64,000 bases of DNA. Origin: an uncultured Paracoccaceae bacterium. GTDB taxonomy: Bacteria > Bacteroidota > Bacteroidia > Flavobacteriales > Flavobacteriaceae. The DNA lies in the NCBI GenBank assembly GCA_943788135.1, contig CALSPC010000007.1:62001-126000 (forward strand), written 5' to 3'. The notes below the pieces were generated by a model that saw nothing but the letters and a program-made list of their open reading frames with translations, searched no databases and was not told the DNA's origin. Below, piece by piece: positions 1 through 10,443 of this stretch (the stretch's first letter is position 1; every line of letters starts with the position of its first letter). The translations under genes and the position numbers were made by a program.

Positions 1-821
1 GGGGAAATACTGTGTTCATTTAAGGGGACTTGGACGCCTTTAGAGTTTGTTCGGTAGGTTAAAACGACCTTCCAAGGCCATATTTTAGGCAATGAGCCCA
101 TCATAAATCCTGTAATAATAGCTAAAGTCAAACGGTTATATGTTTCAAAGAGCCATTTTAGTAGTTTAGAAAAGGATAGCAACCCTACAACAGCACCAGC
201 TCCTATAATCAATATTGTTTTGAAATCTCTAGTGTTGAGGGCTTCCAAAACAGGGCCATAAGCGCCTATAATTACCAAAATAAAAGCTCCAGAAATACCT
301 GGTAATATCATCGCGCAAATTGCCAAGGCTCCTGCAAAAAACAGAAATAAATTTGTAACGGAAGTTTCAGCAGGGTTAAGGGTGGTTATGAAATATGCCG
401 CTAGGGCTCCAATGGCCATTGCTATGCCTATTTTATAATCTGAAGCCTTAATTTTTATCTGTTTTCCAACGTATACCACACTAGCCAGAACCAATCCAAA
501 AAAGAACGACCACAGTAAAATGGGTTGGTGTTCTAATAGCCATTCGACGGCTTTTGCTAATGAAATAATACTCAAAAAAATACCCGACAATAGGGCCAAC
601 AAAAAATTTCCGTTTATTTTTTTCCAAGTGCTTTTTACGCCTTCAGACCGCAGTGTTTTTAAAAGCGAAAAATTAATCGTATTTAAAGTCTCAATAAGTT
701 CTTCATAAATCCCCGAAATGAAAGCAATTGTACCTCCTGATACGCCGGGAACAACATCAGCTGCACCCATAGCCATGCCTTTAAGCGCAATTAGGATATA
801 ATCTAGTGGAGATCGGTTCAT
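1..821 (-). CDS. DUF368 domain-containing membrane protein (PopT-type undecaprenyl-phosphate translocase family), 3' end cut by window edge
   Basis: Reverse-strand reading from ATG at 821: MNRSPLDYILIALKGMAMGAADVVPGVSGGTIAFISGIYEELIETL...; hallmark DVVPGVSGGT and MILPGISGAFILVIIGAY repeats; open to position 1. Confidence 0.9.
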   Translation of the reverse strand, partial: MNRSPLDYILIALKGMAMGAADVVPGVSGGTIAFISGIYEELIETLNTINFSLLKTLRSEGVKSTWKKINGNFLLALLSGIFLSIISLAKAVEWLLEHQPILLWSFFFGLVLASVVYVGKQIKIKASDYKIGIAMAIGALAAYFITTLNPAETSVTNLFLFFAGALAICAMILPGISGAFILVIIGAYGPVLEALNTRDFKTILIIGAGAVVGLLSFSKLLKWLFETYNRLTLAIITGFMMGSLPKIWPWKVVLTYRTNSKGVQVPLNEHSIS

Positions 822-893
822 ACGTTTGATAACAAAAATTTAAAGCGGGTTATTAACTTTCCATTCTTAAGAGTGCTAGTAAAGATATAAACT

Positions 894-2297
894 TTACTCG
901 TAAGAATTTTTAAAATTTTCAATTAATTGAAGGACAGCTTTTCGGTGGTAAACATCAGGAAATAATTCTTCTAAAATAAAAACGTGATCCATATTGATAT
1001 GTAGACCTGTCAAAAGATGTGCATAGCCCGCTTCTGTGTTATTGAGTTTTAAACAAACCCCTGAAAGTCGAAATTCGAGTTCTTCACTTTTAGGATGGTA
1101 CTCTAGTGCTTGCACAAAATTTAATTTTGCCGCTTCATAAGCTCCTAGTTTGATTAAAATATCGCCTCGTGATAACCAAGTACTTAATTCATACTCGCCC
1201 AACTCAATCGTTTTTTTATAGCCATGTTCAGCGTCTTCTAGCAAAGCAAGACGCTCATTGATAGTAGCATACAACAACCAGTAGGCAGCGCAATTGGTGT
1301 CAATGTCAATCGCTTTTTGAATATAAAACAAGGCTTTTTGGTAGTCTTTTTTGGCTATAAAAAATTTAGTAATGCGCATCCAACCGTTATCGGAAGCGGG
1401 GTCTTCCTTTACAGCTTGATAGTAATGTTGCAGGGCTAAATCCGGCATATTAAGGCGTTCATAACAATAGCCAATTTTAATAAAAGCATAGGCTGTAGAA
1501 TCTTCAATAGCAATAGTAATTTTATAATTTTCTATAGCGTCTTCATAGCGTTTTAACTGTTCTAATACTTTTGCTTTTTCTAGATATGCACCAATAAATG
1601 TATCATCAGAAATGATGGCAAAATCAAATGCTGCAAGCGCTTTTTCAGGCTGTTTGGTTTCAATATATTGCCGACCAAGTTGATGCCATGCGACTTCGCT
1701 GTAGGGGTTTTTGTCGAGATATGCATTCAGGAAATCAATCGCCTCTTCCGTTTCATCTAAAAAGTCAAAACAATAAATAATGTTGTAAAGCGCAGAATAA
1801 TCTTCTATATCCAATTCAATACATTTTATAAAGTTTTGTTTTGCATTTTGATACTGATCTAAAAATAAATACTCCATACCAATTAAGGAGTAGAGATCGG
1901 CACTCGTATCTGAAATTTCGATAGCTTTTTTAAAGACCTCTATTGCTTTTTCGTGCTGGTCTTTTTTGGAATAAATATTTGCTTTTTGAATGTAAAGCTC
2001 CTCGTTATTAGGCTCGATCTCGAAAAGAGGAGAAAGAAGACGATCGGCTTCATTTAATTTATTTTCGAAAATTAAGGTTTCAATTTTAAATAATTTTAGG
2101 TTTAATGAAGCTGGGTGCTGACTCAAGCCTAGTTTAATTGCTTTTTTAGCCAAAGCAATTTTACCACTCTCTAAATAGTGGTGGATAATGTTTTCAAATT
2201 CATTGGAATCAAAGAAAAAAACGCTATTGGTTTTTAACATTGACTCAAATTTTGAGAGGGTTACTTCTTCATTTTCGTCAGATTTACTGAACTCCAT
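894..2297 (-). CDS. TPR repeat protein
   Basis: 467 aa with many TPR-like repeats (e.g. NEELYIQKANIYSKKDQHEKAIEVFKKAIE). Confidence 0.9.
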   Translation of the reverse strand: MEFSKSDENEEVTLSKFESMLKTNSVFFFDSNEFENIIHHYLESGKIALAKKAIKLGLSQHPASLNLKLFKIETLIFENKLNEADRLLSPLFEIEPNNEELYIQKANIYSKKDQHEKAIEVFKKAIEISDTSADLYSLIGMEYLFLDQYQNAKQNFIKCIELDIEDYSALYNIIYCFDFLDETEEAIDFLNAYLDKNPYSEVAWHQLGRQYIETKQPEKALAAFDFAIISDDTFIGAYLEKAKVLEQLKRYEDAIENYKITIAIEDSTAYAFIKIGYCYERLNMPDLALQHYYQAVKEDPASDNGWMRITKFFIAKKDYQKALFYIQKAIDIDTNCAAYWLLYATINERLALLEDAEHGYKKTIELGEYELSTWLSRGDILIKLGAYEAAKLNFVQALEYHPKSEELEFRLSGVCLKLNNTEAGYAHLLTGLHINMDHVFILEELFPDVYHRKAVLQLIENFKNSYE

Positions 2298-2393
2298 AAA
2301 TGATTATTTTTTGTACTATTAAATTTAATAGTATATCGGCTCGAAACACTAAGTTGTCTTTAATGTTTTCAACAAAATAATTAACAGTGCTGT

Positions 2394-3572
2394 TTAGAAG
2401 GAATTTAGGATATTGATAATAATGGAACAGCCTTTAATCAATTCCTCATTAGAAATTGTAAGTGGAGGTGAAATTCGTACTGCTTTGGGTTCATAGAGCA
2501 ACCAAAATAAAATTAAACCGTCCTCCTTTGCTTGTAAAACCAGTTTATTAGCGATATCTGGTGAATCAACCATTAGTGCTAGCATTAATCCTTTTCCTCT
2601 TATTTCCTTTATCAGTGGATGGTTTAGGTGCTTACGTAGTAGTGCTTCTTTTTCTAAAGTCTCTGAAATTAAAGTGCTACTTGTAATTTCCTCAAGGGTT
2701 GCCAAAGCTGCTGCTGCAATTACAGGATGCCCACCAAAAGTTGTGATATGCCCTAGTTTAGGGTGGTCCGATAAGCTGTCCATCATCGCATTAGACGCTG
2801 TAAAAGCACCTATTGGCATACCGCCACCCAGTCCTTTTCCAGTTACAACCACATCTGGAATACAGTCGTAGTGTTCAAAACCAAAGCATTTTCCTGTCCT
2901 TCCTATTCCAGGTTGAATTTCATCCAAAATTAAAAGTGCACCTACAGCATTACATTGGTCTTGAACTTTTTTTAGATATCCGTTTTTGGGTTCAATAAAA
3001 CCCGCACCACCTTGAATGGTTTCCAAAATAACGGCTGCTGTTTTGGTAGTGATTTTTGAAAGGTCTGCAAGGGCATTAAATTCTATAAATCGAATGTCTG
3101 GTATAAGTGGTCGAAAGGGATGTTTTCGTTCTTCATACCCCATAATGCTTAAAGCGCCCATAGTATTGCCATGATAAGCATTTTTAGCAGCAATAATTTC
3201 AGAACGTCCTGTGAAACGTCTGGCGAGTTTCATAGCACCATCAATGGCTTCTGTCCCTGAATTTGTAAGGTATGTTTTGTCAAGATTTGGTGGTAAATGA
3301 GCGGCTAGTAATTTGGTTAATTTTACCGCAGGAGATTGGATATATTCGCCATAGACCATCACATGCATGTAGGTGTCCAACTGCTTTTTGATAGCAGCAA
3401 CGACTTTTGGATGGCGATGCCCCAAACTACAAGCAGAGACCCCCGCCACAAAATCTAAATATGCTTTTTTATCTTCATCATAAATATAAGACCCTTCTGC
3501 ATGCGAAACCTCCATCGCTAACGGATGTGGAGTCGTTTGTGCTTGATGCTTATAAAAATCCGAAGTATTCAA
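2394..3572 (-). CDS. class III PLP-dependent aminotransferase (acetylornithine/ornithine aminotransferase-like)
   Basis: YLDFVAGVSACSLGHRHPKV, LILDEIQPGIGRTGKCFGFEH, VVTGKGLGGGMPIGA motifs. Confidence 0.9.
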   Translation of the reverse strand: MNTSDFYKHQAQTTPHPLAMEVSHAEGSYIYDEDKKAYLDFVAGVSACSLGHRHPKVVAAIKKQLDTYMHVMVYGEYIQSPAVKLTKLLAAHLPPNLDKTYLTNSGTEAIDGAMKLARRFTGRSEIIAAKNAYHGNTMGALSIMGYEERKHPFRPLIPDIRFIEFNALADLSKITTKTAAVILETIQGGAGFIEPKNGYLKKVQDQCNAVGALLILDEIQPGIGRTGKCFGFEHYDCIPDVVVTGKGLGGGMPIGAFTASNAMMDSLSDHPKLGHITTFGGHPVIAAAALATLEEITSSTLISETLEKEALLRKHLNHPLIKEIRGKGLMLALMVDSPDIANKLVLQAKEDGLILFWLLYEPKAVRISPPLTISNEELIKGCSIIINILNSF

Positions 3573-3574
3573 GG

Positions 3575-5362
3575 TTATTTAAGTGGTTTTTTTAACTGTT
3601 TTCGATTGCGTTTAAACTTATTTGGTAAAGTTCTTGCCGCTTTATTTTTAGGTTTTTCTTTGTTTAGCTTTGTATTTTCAGACGGTTTTGGTTGGGCGTT
3701 TTCTATCCGTTTGAGTAAGGTTGGATCAAAGAATTCTTCTTGAGGACTATATGCCTTTAAGCCCTGAATTATTGGAAGTTCCAAAGGAGGGTCATCTTTA
3801 AATAAATCCTCTACACTTATTGGACGTTCGGAATTGCGCCATTGAAAGCCTTTAAGAATCTTTTCATTGTCCTTAAAGTCACTTTCGGGATGTGTTTTTC
3901 CACCAATTTGATTGAATTTACGCAGTTCATCAATAGCATTTCCTGAAACCCATATTTTAATAGATCCAGATTTTGATTTATCAATGCCTACTAATTCATT
4001 TTCATCATTGCGGAGATAGTAAATGGACTCTGCATTTTTAATGATATCTATGGTTGATAAAGCGTTATTTTCAAACAGACCAAATAATTTTTTCCCCGAT
4101 ATCTGATTATAGCCCGCTCCTAAGCTGTCTTTACTGATTATGAAAGCGTTGTCAAAGACTTTTAGGGAATCTAAAGTTTCGGTTTTTGGATTTGAAATTA
4201 AATGAATTGAATCGCCTGTGATTTGATTTTCAAAATTCCATAAAATGGGATGTTTTACTTTATAAAATGGATCCTTTGTCACATTACGATCTAAATTTAT
4301 AAGTTGAGTTAGCCCTGTTTTTTGGTTCATGTGAATAGAATCCGCTTTACCACTTAAGTCAGACTTAAATATTTTGGCATTATAATAGGCGCGTGTTATT
4401 CTATGTTCTGGTTTTCCTGTAACCATTAAAGTATCACTGTGTACAAAAATTGAGTCATTTTCTTGAACGGTAATGGCTAGTGCACGTTTGGTCATAAATA
4501 CAGAATCCTTAGCTCTAAAAACTTCTGCATAATGGGCCTTAACAATAGTGCTGTTTAAGGTATCTGTAATGGTGATGTTATTGGATGCAGAGGCAAAACT
4601 TTTGCCGCGATCAAAATAGATGCTATCGCCCTCAACAATACGTTCATCATAATTTATTTTAGATTTTTTTACAAAATATCCAGTATCGTCTTGGGTATTG
4701 TAAAACCCACGCTCACAATAAATTACACTAGTTTCGCTAGTGATTGTTGTTGGTCCAAATAAAAAGGCATACCCTGAAAGGGAATAAAAATCGAGTTGAT
4801 CAGATTCAATAACGTACTCTGGGTTTACTAATTTCACGTTATTTACAAAACGATATTTTTTAGAATTCATATAGTAACGTCCTCTAGTACTCGTAATCGT
4901 TCCTGTAGTATCGCGAACGACTTTTCCAAAGCTGCGGTAAAATGCTTGTTGCTTAACGCGATCAAAGTATAATGTATCCGTTGTAAGCTTGGAACTGGGT
5001 TCTGTTAACACAACTGAGCCACTCGCAAAGGCGAGTTGTGTTTTGCCACTATACTCCACATATTTTGAGGTCATGTTTATAGTATCCCCCTGTTTTACAT
5101 GAACATTGCCATAGGCTTCTATGAAATCTTGTGAGCCATAATACACCGCCTCATCACACCATAATTCTATACCATCATGCTTGATATGTACCTGTTTTGA
5201 GTTGCCTCTTGTTAGAATTGTCGCCTCAGGTTTCGCTTCATCAAAACTCATAAAAGGGGCATGTTCAATTTCTATTCTGCGACGGTCTTGTGCATGTAAC
5301 ACAGCCCCTGCAAAAAACAGAACCCCTATAAAATAATAAATACTTTTATGTTTCAACGTCAT
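3575..5362 (-). CDS. OstA/LptA-like organic solvent tolerance family protein
   Basis: 595 aa, signal peptide, repeated OstA-type beta segments (GIELWCDEAVYYGSQDFIEAYGNVHVKQGDTINMTSKYVEY). Confidence 0.8.
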   Translation of the reverse strand: MTLKHKSIYYFIGVLFFAGAVLHAQDRRRIEIEHAPFMSFDEAKPEATILTRGNSKQVHIKHDGIELWCDEAVYYGSQDFIEAYGNVHVKQGDTINMTSKYVEYSGKTQLAFASGSVVLTEPSSKLTTDTLYFDRVKQQAFYRSFGKVVRDTTGTITSTRGRYYMNSKKYRFVNNVKLVNPEYVIESDQLDFYSLSGYAFLFGPTTITSETSVIYCERGFYNTQDDTGYFVKKSKINYDERIVEGDSIYFDRGKSFASASNNITITDTLNSTIVKAHYAEVFRAKDSVFMTKRALAITVQENDSIFVHSDTLMVTGKPEHRITRAYYNAKIFKSDLSGKADSIHMNQKTGLTQLINLDRNVTKDPFYKVKHPILWNFENQITGDSIHLISNPKTETLDSLKVFDNAFIISKDSLGAGYNQISGKKLFGLFENNALSTIDIIKNAESIYYLRNDENELVGIDKSKSGSIKIWVSGNAIDELRKFNQIGGKTHPESDFKDNEKILKGFQWRNSERPISVEDLFKDDPPLELPIIQGLKAYSPQEEFFDPTLLKRIENAQPKPSENTKLNKEKPKNKAARTLPNKFKRNRKQLKKPLK

Positions 5363-5427
5363 ATGGTTTGATACAAAAATAGGTAATATTGAGTTCTTTA
5401 AATCAAAGTTAAGCGGTTTTTAAGCCT

Positions 5428-5459
5428 AAAAAAAAATCTATCCTAGGGATAGATTTTTA
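5428..5459 (-). terminator. intrinsic terminator-like hairpin downstream of purA
   Basis: AAAAATCTATCC-tag-GGATAGATTTTT immediately 3' of the purA stop. Confidence 0.7.
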
Positions 5460-5463
5460 ATTG

Positions 5464-6735
5464 TTATCTAAAAATCGTTTGTTTGCGATCAGGTCCTACA
5501 GAAACGACTTTGATTGGAATTTGCAATTCCTTCTCAAGAAAATCGATGTAAGTGATTAATGCCGCTGGAAGGGTGGACTCATTATTCATTGCAGTCAAAT
5601 CTTCTTTCCACCCTTCAAAGTCCGTATAAATTGGCGTGACATTTTCAGGATCTACGTTGTAGGGCAAATGGTTGATCACACTACCTTTATAGTTGTATGC
5701 GGTACACACTTTTAAAGCCTTGAAACCAGAAAGCACATCGGCTTTCATCATCATAAGTTGTGTAACACCATTTACTTGACATGCATAGCGAAGTGCTACG
5801 AGATCTAACCAACCACAACGACGAGAACGTCCAGTGGTAGCACCAAATTCATTTCCAACACGTCCCATAGTTTCTCCGTCCTCATCAAACAGTTCAGTAG
5901 GGAAGGGGCCAGAACCCACACGCGTTGTGTAAGCCTTAAAAATTCCAAATACCTCTCCTATAGTGTTTGGAGCAATTCCTAATCCAGTACAGGCGCCTGC
6001 AGCTGTGGTGTTTGAAGACGTTACGAAAGGATAAGTTCCAAAATCAATATCCAATAAGGACCCTTGAGCACCCTCCGCTAAGATGGATTTATTGTCGCGT
6101 TGCGCTTGGTGTAAATACTCTTCAGAATCTATGAATTTTAAAGATTTTAAGACTTTGATCGCCTCAAAAAACTCTGCTTCTAATTCGTCTAAATTATACT
6201 GTAAGTCAACGTTATAAAAAGCGACCATTGATTCGTGCTTGTTAGCCAATGCACGGTACTTTTCTTTCCAATTGTCTAATTCTAAATCGCCCACACGAAT
6301 GCCGTTTCGTCCAGTTTTGTCCATATAAGTTGGTCCAATTCCTTTCAGTGTTGATCCAATTTTGGCTTTCCCTTTTGCAGTTTCAGATGCAGCATCTAAA
6401 AGGCGGTGCGTTGGTAAAATTAAATGCGCTTTACGAGAAATAACCAAGGCTTTTTTATAATCTACATTTTGCGCCGCAAGTTTGTCCAATTCAGCTTTAA
6501 AAATAACGGGATCAATTACAACTCCATTACCTACTAAGTTGACAGCATCTTCATGAAAAATTCCAGACGGAATTGTATGAAGAACATGCTTCATCCCATT
6601 AAAAACTAGAGTGTGACCTGCATTTGGTCCTCCCTGAAATCGTGCAATAATATTGTAATTTGAGGTCAAAACATCTACAATTTTTCCTTTGCCTTCGTCT
6701 CCCCATTGTAATCCAAGTAGTAAATCTACTGCCAT
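5464..6735 (-). CDS. purA: adenylosuccinate synthase
   Basis: DLLLGLQWGDEGKGKIVDVL, GGPNAGHTL, GIGPTYMDK. Confidence 0.98.
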   Translation of the reverse strand: MAVDLLLGLQWGDEGKGKIVDVLTSNYNIIARFQGGPNAGHTLVFNGMKHVLHTIPSGIFHEDAVNLVGNGVVIDPVIFKAELDKLAAQNVDYKKALVISRKAHLILPTHRLLDAASETAKGKAKIGSTLKGIGPTYMDKTGRNGIRVGDLELDNWKEKYRALANKHESMVAFYNVDLQYNLDELEAEFFEAIKVLKSLKFIDSEEYLHQAQRDNKSILAEGAQGSLLDIDFGTYPFVTSSNTTAAGACTGLGIAPNTIGEVFGIFKAYTTRVGSGPFPTELFDEDGETMGRVGNEFGATTGRSRRCGWLDLVALRYACQVNGVTQLMMMKADVLSGFKALKVCTAYNYKGSVINHLPYNVDPENVTPIYTDFEGWKEDLTAMNNESTLPAALITYIDFLEKELQIPIKVVSVGPDRKQTIFR

Positions 6736-6740
6736 GCTAT

Positions 6741-7202
6741 TTAATCGTTATTTTTAGTATTTCGTTTTGTTCCGTAGAAGTAAAGTGAGTGTTTTTGAAT
6801 GTCAATATCAAACACCTCTTCTATTGTCTTTTGAATTGATTGAATCCTAGGATCGCAAAACTCAAAGACTTCACCAGTATCCGTTAGGATAACATGGTCG
6901 TGTTGTTTATCAAAGTAGGATTTTTCATATTGAGCTTGATTTTGCCCAAATTGGTGCCGACGTACCAAAGCACAATCTAATAATAATTCAATTGTGTTGT
7001 AAAGCGTAGCTCTTGAAACGCGGTAATTTTTATTTTTCATATTGATATAGAGCGATTCTATGTCAAAATGATCATTATTATCATAAATTTCTTGAAGTAT
7101 TGCAAACCGTTCTGGAGTTTTTCGGTGGCCATTATCTTCGAGGAATTTTGTAAATACATTTTTTACAACCTCTTGATTTTTATTTTTAGGTTTTTTACTC
7201 AT
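6741..7202 (-). CDS. Fur family transcriptional regulator
   Basis: 153 aa; [14 protein letters not shown]...[33 protein letters not shown]. Confidence 0.9.
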   Translation of the reverse strand: MSKKPKNKNQEVVKNVFTKFLEDNGHRKTPERFAILQEIYDNNDHFDIESLYINMKNKNYRVSRATLYNTIELLLDCALVRRHQFGQNQAQYEKSYFDKQHDHVILTDTGEVFEFCDPRIQSIQKTIEEVFDIDIQKHSLYFYGTKRNTKNND

Positions 7203-7227
7203 ACTTCCGCCAAATTTAAGCTAAATT

Positions 7228-9445
7228 TTAGACTCTAAACACTTTTTCTATACCATTTATTTTTTGCAGGCGCTCCATGAGCTTTTCAACAAAGTTAGTG
7301 TTGTTTACTTCCACAGCAATTTCACCATTAAAAGTACCACTATCGGTGTCAAATTTTATGGTTTTAATATTAACATTCATACTTTCTGAAACTAGTTTTG
7401 TGATGGAATTAACCAACCCAAGTTTGTCAATTCCTGTAAGTTTTATAACGGCTTTAAAGACCTGTTGAGAGGAGTCTATCCATTTGGCAGACATAATTCT
7501 GTAGGCATAATTTGATTGAAGACTTAAGGCATTTGGACAAGTTTTTTTATGAATTTTGATTCCTTCCTTGATACTCAAAAAACCAAAAACTAAATCGCCT
7601 GGAATAGGATTACAACAGGTCGAAAGTTTATAGCTTAACGTTTCTTCTTCTTTTCCAAATACGAGCATATCGTATTTGGATGTGATTTCGTCTTTTTCAA
7701 CCGTTTCTTTGAGCGTTCCTTTTGTACGGTTGATTTTATTTTTAATAAAACTCACCAAAGCATTACTCCTTGAAGCTGCAAAGTTTTTGAGCATCGTATT
7801 GTCTATACTGCCGATTCCAACGCGAAAAAATAAATCTAGACTCGTATTGAGATTAAAAAAATTGACTAATTCATTAACTGAACGTTCGTTTAAAGAAATT
7901 TTGAGTTGTTTTAGTTTTCGGCGTAATATTTCTTTTCCCTTCATGAGCAATTGCTTTTTCATCTTCTTTTAGTGCTGATTTTATTTTACTTTTCGCTCGT
8001 GTAGTGATAACATAATCTAACCAGTTTACAGTAGGTTTTGCATTCTCTGAAGTAATAATATCAACTTGATCTCCACTTTGTAAGATGTGGTTTAAAGGCA
8101 CTAACTTACCATTAACCTTTGCGCCTCTAGTTTTCATGCCAATTTCGGTATGAATACTAAATGAAAAATCTAATGGCGTTGCATTTTTTGGCAGCGATTT
8201 TAAATCGCCATTTGGTGTAAAAACAAATATCTCTTTGGCGTAAAGATTAAGTTTAAATTGCTCAACAAATTCTACAGCATTGGATTCTGGATTTTCAATC
8301 ACTTCTTGAAGTTTTCCAATCCAGCTTTCTAAATTTTCGTCTTGTTCTTGTTCACCTTCTTTGTATTTGTAGTGCGCGGCGTAGCCTTTTTCGGCAATTT
8401 CATTCATGCGTTCACTTCGAATTTGAACCTCTACCCATCGTCCTTTTGGTCCCATCACTGTAATATGTAAGGCTTCATAACCAGTAGATTTTGGTGCTGA
8501 AATCCAATCTCTTAAACGTATCGGATTAGGCCTAAAATGATCAGTTACAATCGAATATACTTTCCAAGCAATAAATTTTTCGTCTTTAAGATCTGACGTG
8601 TATATAATTCGAACGGCAAACTTATCGTAAACTTCATCAAAAGAAACTCCTTGATTTTGCATTTTTCTCCGAATCGAAAAAATTGATTTCGGACGCCCTT
8701 TTATGACATATTTAATTTTTTCTTTGTTGAGTGCTTTAGTTAATACCTTGCTAATATCCTTGATGTAAAGATCTTGATCTTCTTTACTTTCTTCTAATTT
8801 GACTAAGATGTCATTATAAACTTCAGGTTCGGTATATTTTAAGGCGAGATCTTCTAGTTTGGATTTGATGTTATACAATCCAATTTTGTGCGCTAGAGGC
8901 GCATAAATATAAAGCGTTTCTGATGCAATTTTTAGTTGTTTATCTTCTCGCATCGAATGAATTGTTTGCATGTTGTGAAGACGGTCTGCAATTTTGATGA
9001 TAATTACTCGAATATCATCGTGAAGTGTCAGTAACATTTTTCTAAAATTCTCCGCCTGCATTGATACATTCATATCTTTATTTAGCGAAGAGATTTTAGT
9101 CAAACCATTTACAATTCGAGCCACAGTTTCGCCAAATAATTGTTGAATATCTTCAATCGAATAACGTGGGCAATCTTCAACGACGTCATGAAGAAGTGCC
9201 GCTGCAATAGATGTAGCATCTAATCCAATTTCTGAGGCTACAATTTTTGCTACCGCAATAGGATGGAAAATATAAGCTTCCCCAGATTTTCGTCTTTGAT
9301 CTGAATGGGCATCAACAGCAACGTCAAATGCTTTCCGGATTAGTTTTTTATCTTGAGCAGACAGTCTTCTGTAGCTAATTTTGAGCAGGTCTTTGTACTC
9401 CTTAGCTATGGCTGCATTTTCCTTTGCGACTTCTTCTCCTGTCAT
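7228..9445 (-). pseudogene. RelA/SpoT family (p)ppGpp synthetase/hydrolase, split by a frameshift into 7874..9445 (HD, synthetase, TGS) and 7228..7962 (conserved-Cys, ACT)
   Basis: ORF 1 carries HD (ALLHDVVEDC), synthetase (RPKSIFSIRRKMQ; STGYEALH) and TGS (IFVFTPNGDLKSLPKNATPLDFSFSIHTEIG). ORF 2 carries LSTCCNPIPGDLVFGFLSIKEGIKIHKKTCPNA and a C-terminal ACT domain. The frames meet at AAGGGAAAAGAAATATTACGCCG. Confidence 0.85.
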
Positions 9446-9556
9446 AACCTAAATTTACTACAATCAATCGTAACATGCAATAGCAAAACTTAGTTTTTAC
9501 ACAAATTGTTTTAACACCTAATGAATCACTATAAATTTAAAAGATTGCGGTACGTC

Positions 9557-10354
9557 TTAGCTAGATTTTCGTTGTCTTTTGGCTTCAAAAAGTAAAATCC
9601 CTGCTGCAACGGATACGTTCATAGAGTCAATTTTACCGTGCATCGGAATCCGAATTTTTGCTGTTGATGCAGTGCGCCATCCTTGGCTCAGTCCTGTTGA
9701 TTCTGCCCCAACAACTAGTGCTGATCCTTTTTTAAAATCTATGGTATCGTATGCAACGGACTCTTGAAGAACCGCAGCGTAGATGGAAATGTCATGTTGT
9801 TTTAAATAGTCAATTACTTCTTCTGATGTTCCAGTCGCAATGGGCACAGTAAACACGCCACCAACACTCGATCTAATTATATTGGGATTATACAAATCTG
9901 TTAAGGGGTTAGAGATAATGATAGCATCTACATTCGCTGCATCTGCTGTTCGGAGTAAAGCGCCAATATTTCCTGGTTTTTCAGGGGCTTCAGCCACAAG
10001 AATTAATGGTGATGTAGAGTTCAATTCTAAATTAGCTAACTCAAAATTTTTTGCTTTCGCTACCGCAACTATTCCTTCTGTAGTTTCGCGGTGCGCTATT
10101 TTTTCATATACTGATTTGCTAATTTCTATGATATCAATCCCATAAATTTCTAGTGATGATGCTTCTGAAGCGGAAAATAAATCTGGATAATAATAAAGCG
10201 TTTCAATGCTGTAGTTTCCCTTAATGGCTAATGACAGTTCGCGCTTACCTTCAATAACAAAAAGACCTGTTTTTTTTCTTAGTTTCGACTTTTCTTTGAG
10301 TTGAACCAGTTGTTTTATAAAAGGGTTTTGAAGACTGCTTATTGTTTTAACCAT
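9557..10354 (-). CDS. TrmH/SpoU family RNA 2'-O-methyltransferase
   Basis: LVAEAPEKPGNIGALLRTADAANVDAIIIS, VVGAESTGLS, IPMHGKIDSMNVSVAAGILLFEAKRQR. Confidence 0.93.
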   Translation of the reverse strand: MVKTISSLQNPFIKQLVQLKEKSKLRKKTGLFVIEGKRELSLAIKGNYSIETLYYYPDLFSASEASSLEIYGIDIIEISKSVYEKIAHRETTEGIVAVAKAKNFELANLELNSTSPLILVAEAPEKPGNIGALLRTADAANVDAIIISNPLTDLYNPNIIRSSVGGVFTVPIATGTSEEVIDYLKQHDISIYAAVLQESVAYDTIDFKKGSALVVGAESTGLSQGWRTASTAKIRIPMHGKIDSMNVSVAAGILLFEAKRQRKSS

Positions 10355-10387
10355 ACTACAAAAATAGTGTTTAATTCTTAAGGGTAA

Positions 10388-10422
10388 ACAAAAAAGTCCA
10401 AACCGAAGCTTGAACTTTTTTA
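10388..10422 (-). terminator. terminator-like hairpin downstream of amidohydrolase gene
   Basis: AAAAAAGTCCAA-accgaagc-TTGAACTTTTTT inverted repeat with one mismatch. Confidence 0.55.
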
Positions 10423-10443
10423 ATTATTTATGGCGTTACAATT

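Noticed and set aside
2674-3743. Plus-strand ORFs of 60-72 aa inside the aminotransferase and OstA-like genes
   Set aside because: Antisense shadows of clearly coding minus-strand genes; sequences show no family pattern. The same applies to 520..708, 6249..6443, 7277..7468, 7676..7972, 9579..9767, 9840..10145, 16014..16565, 20332..20855, 40495..41230, 46270..46605, 52810..53257, 56172..56534 and similar.
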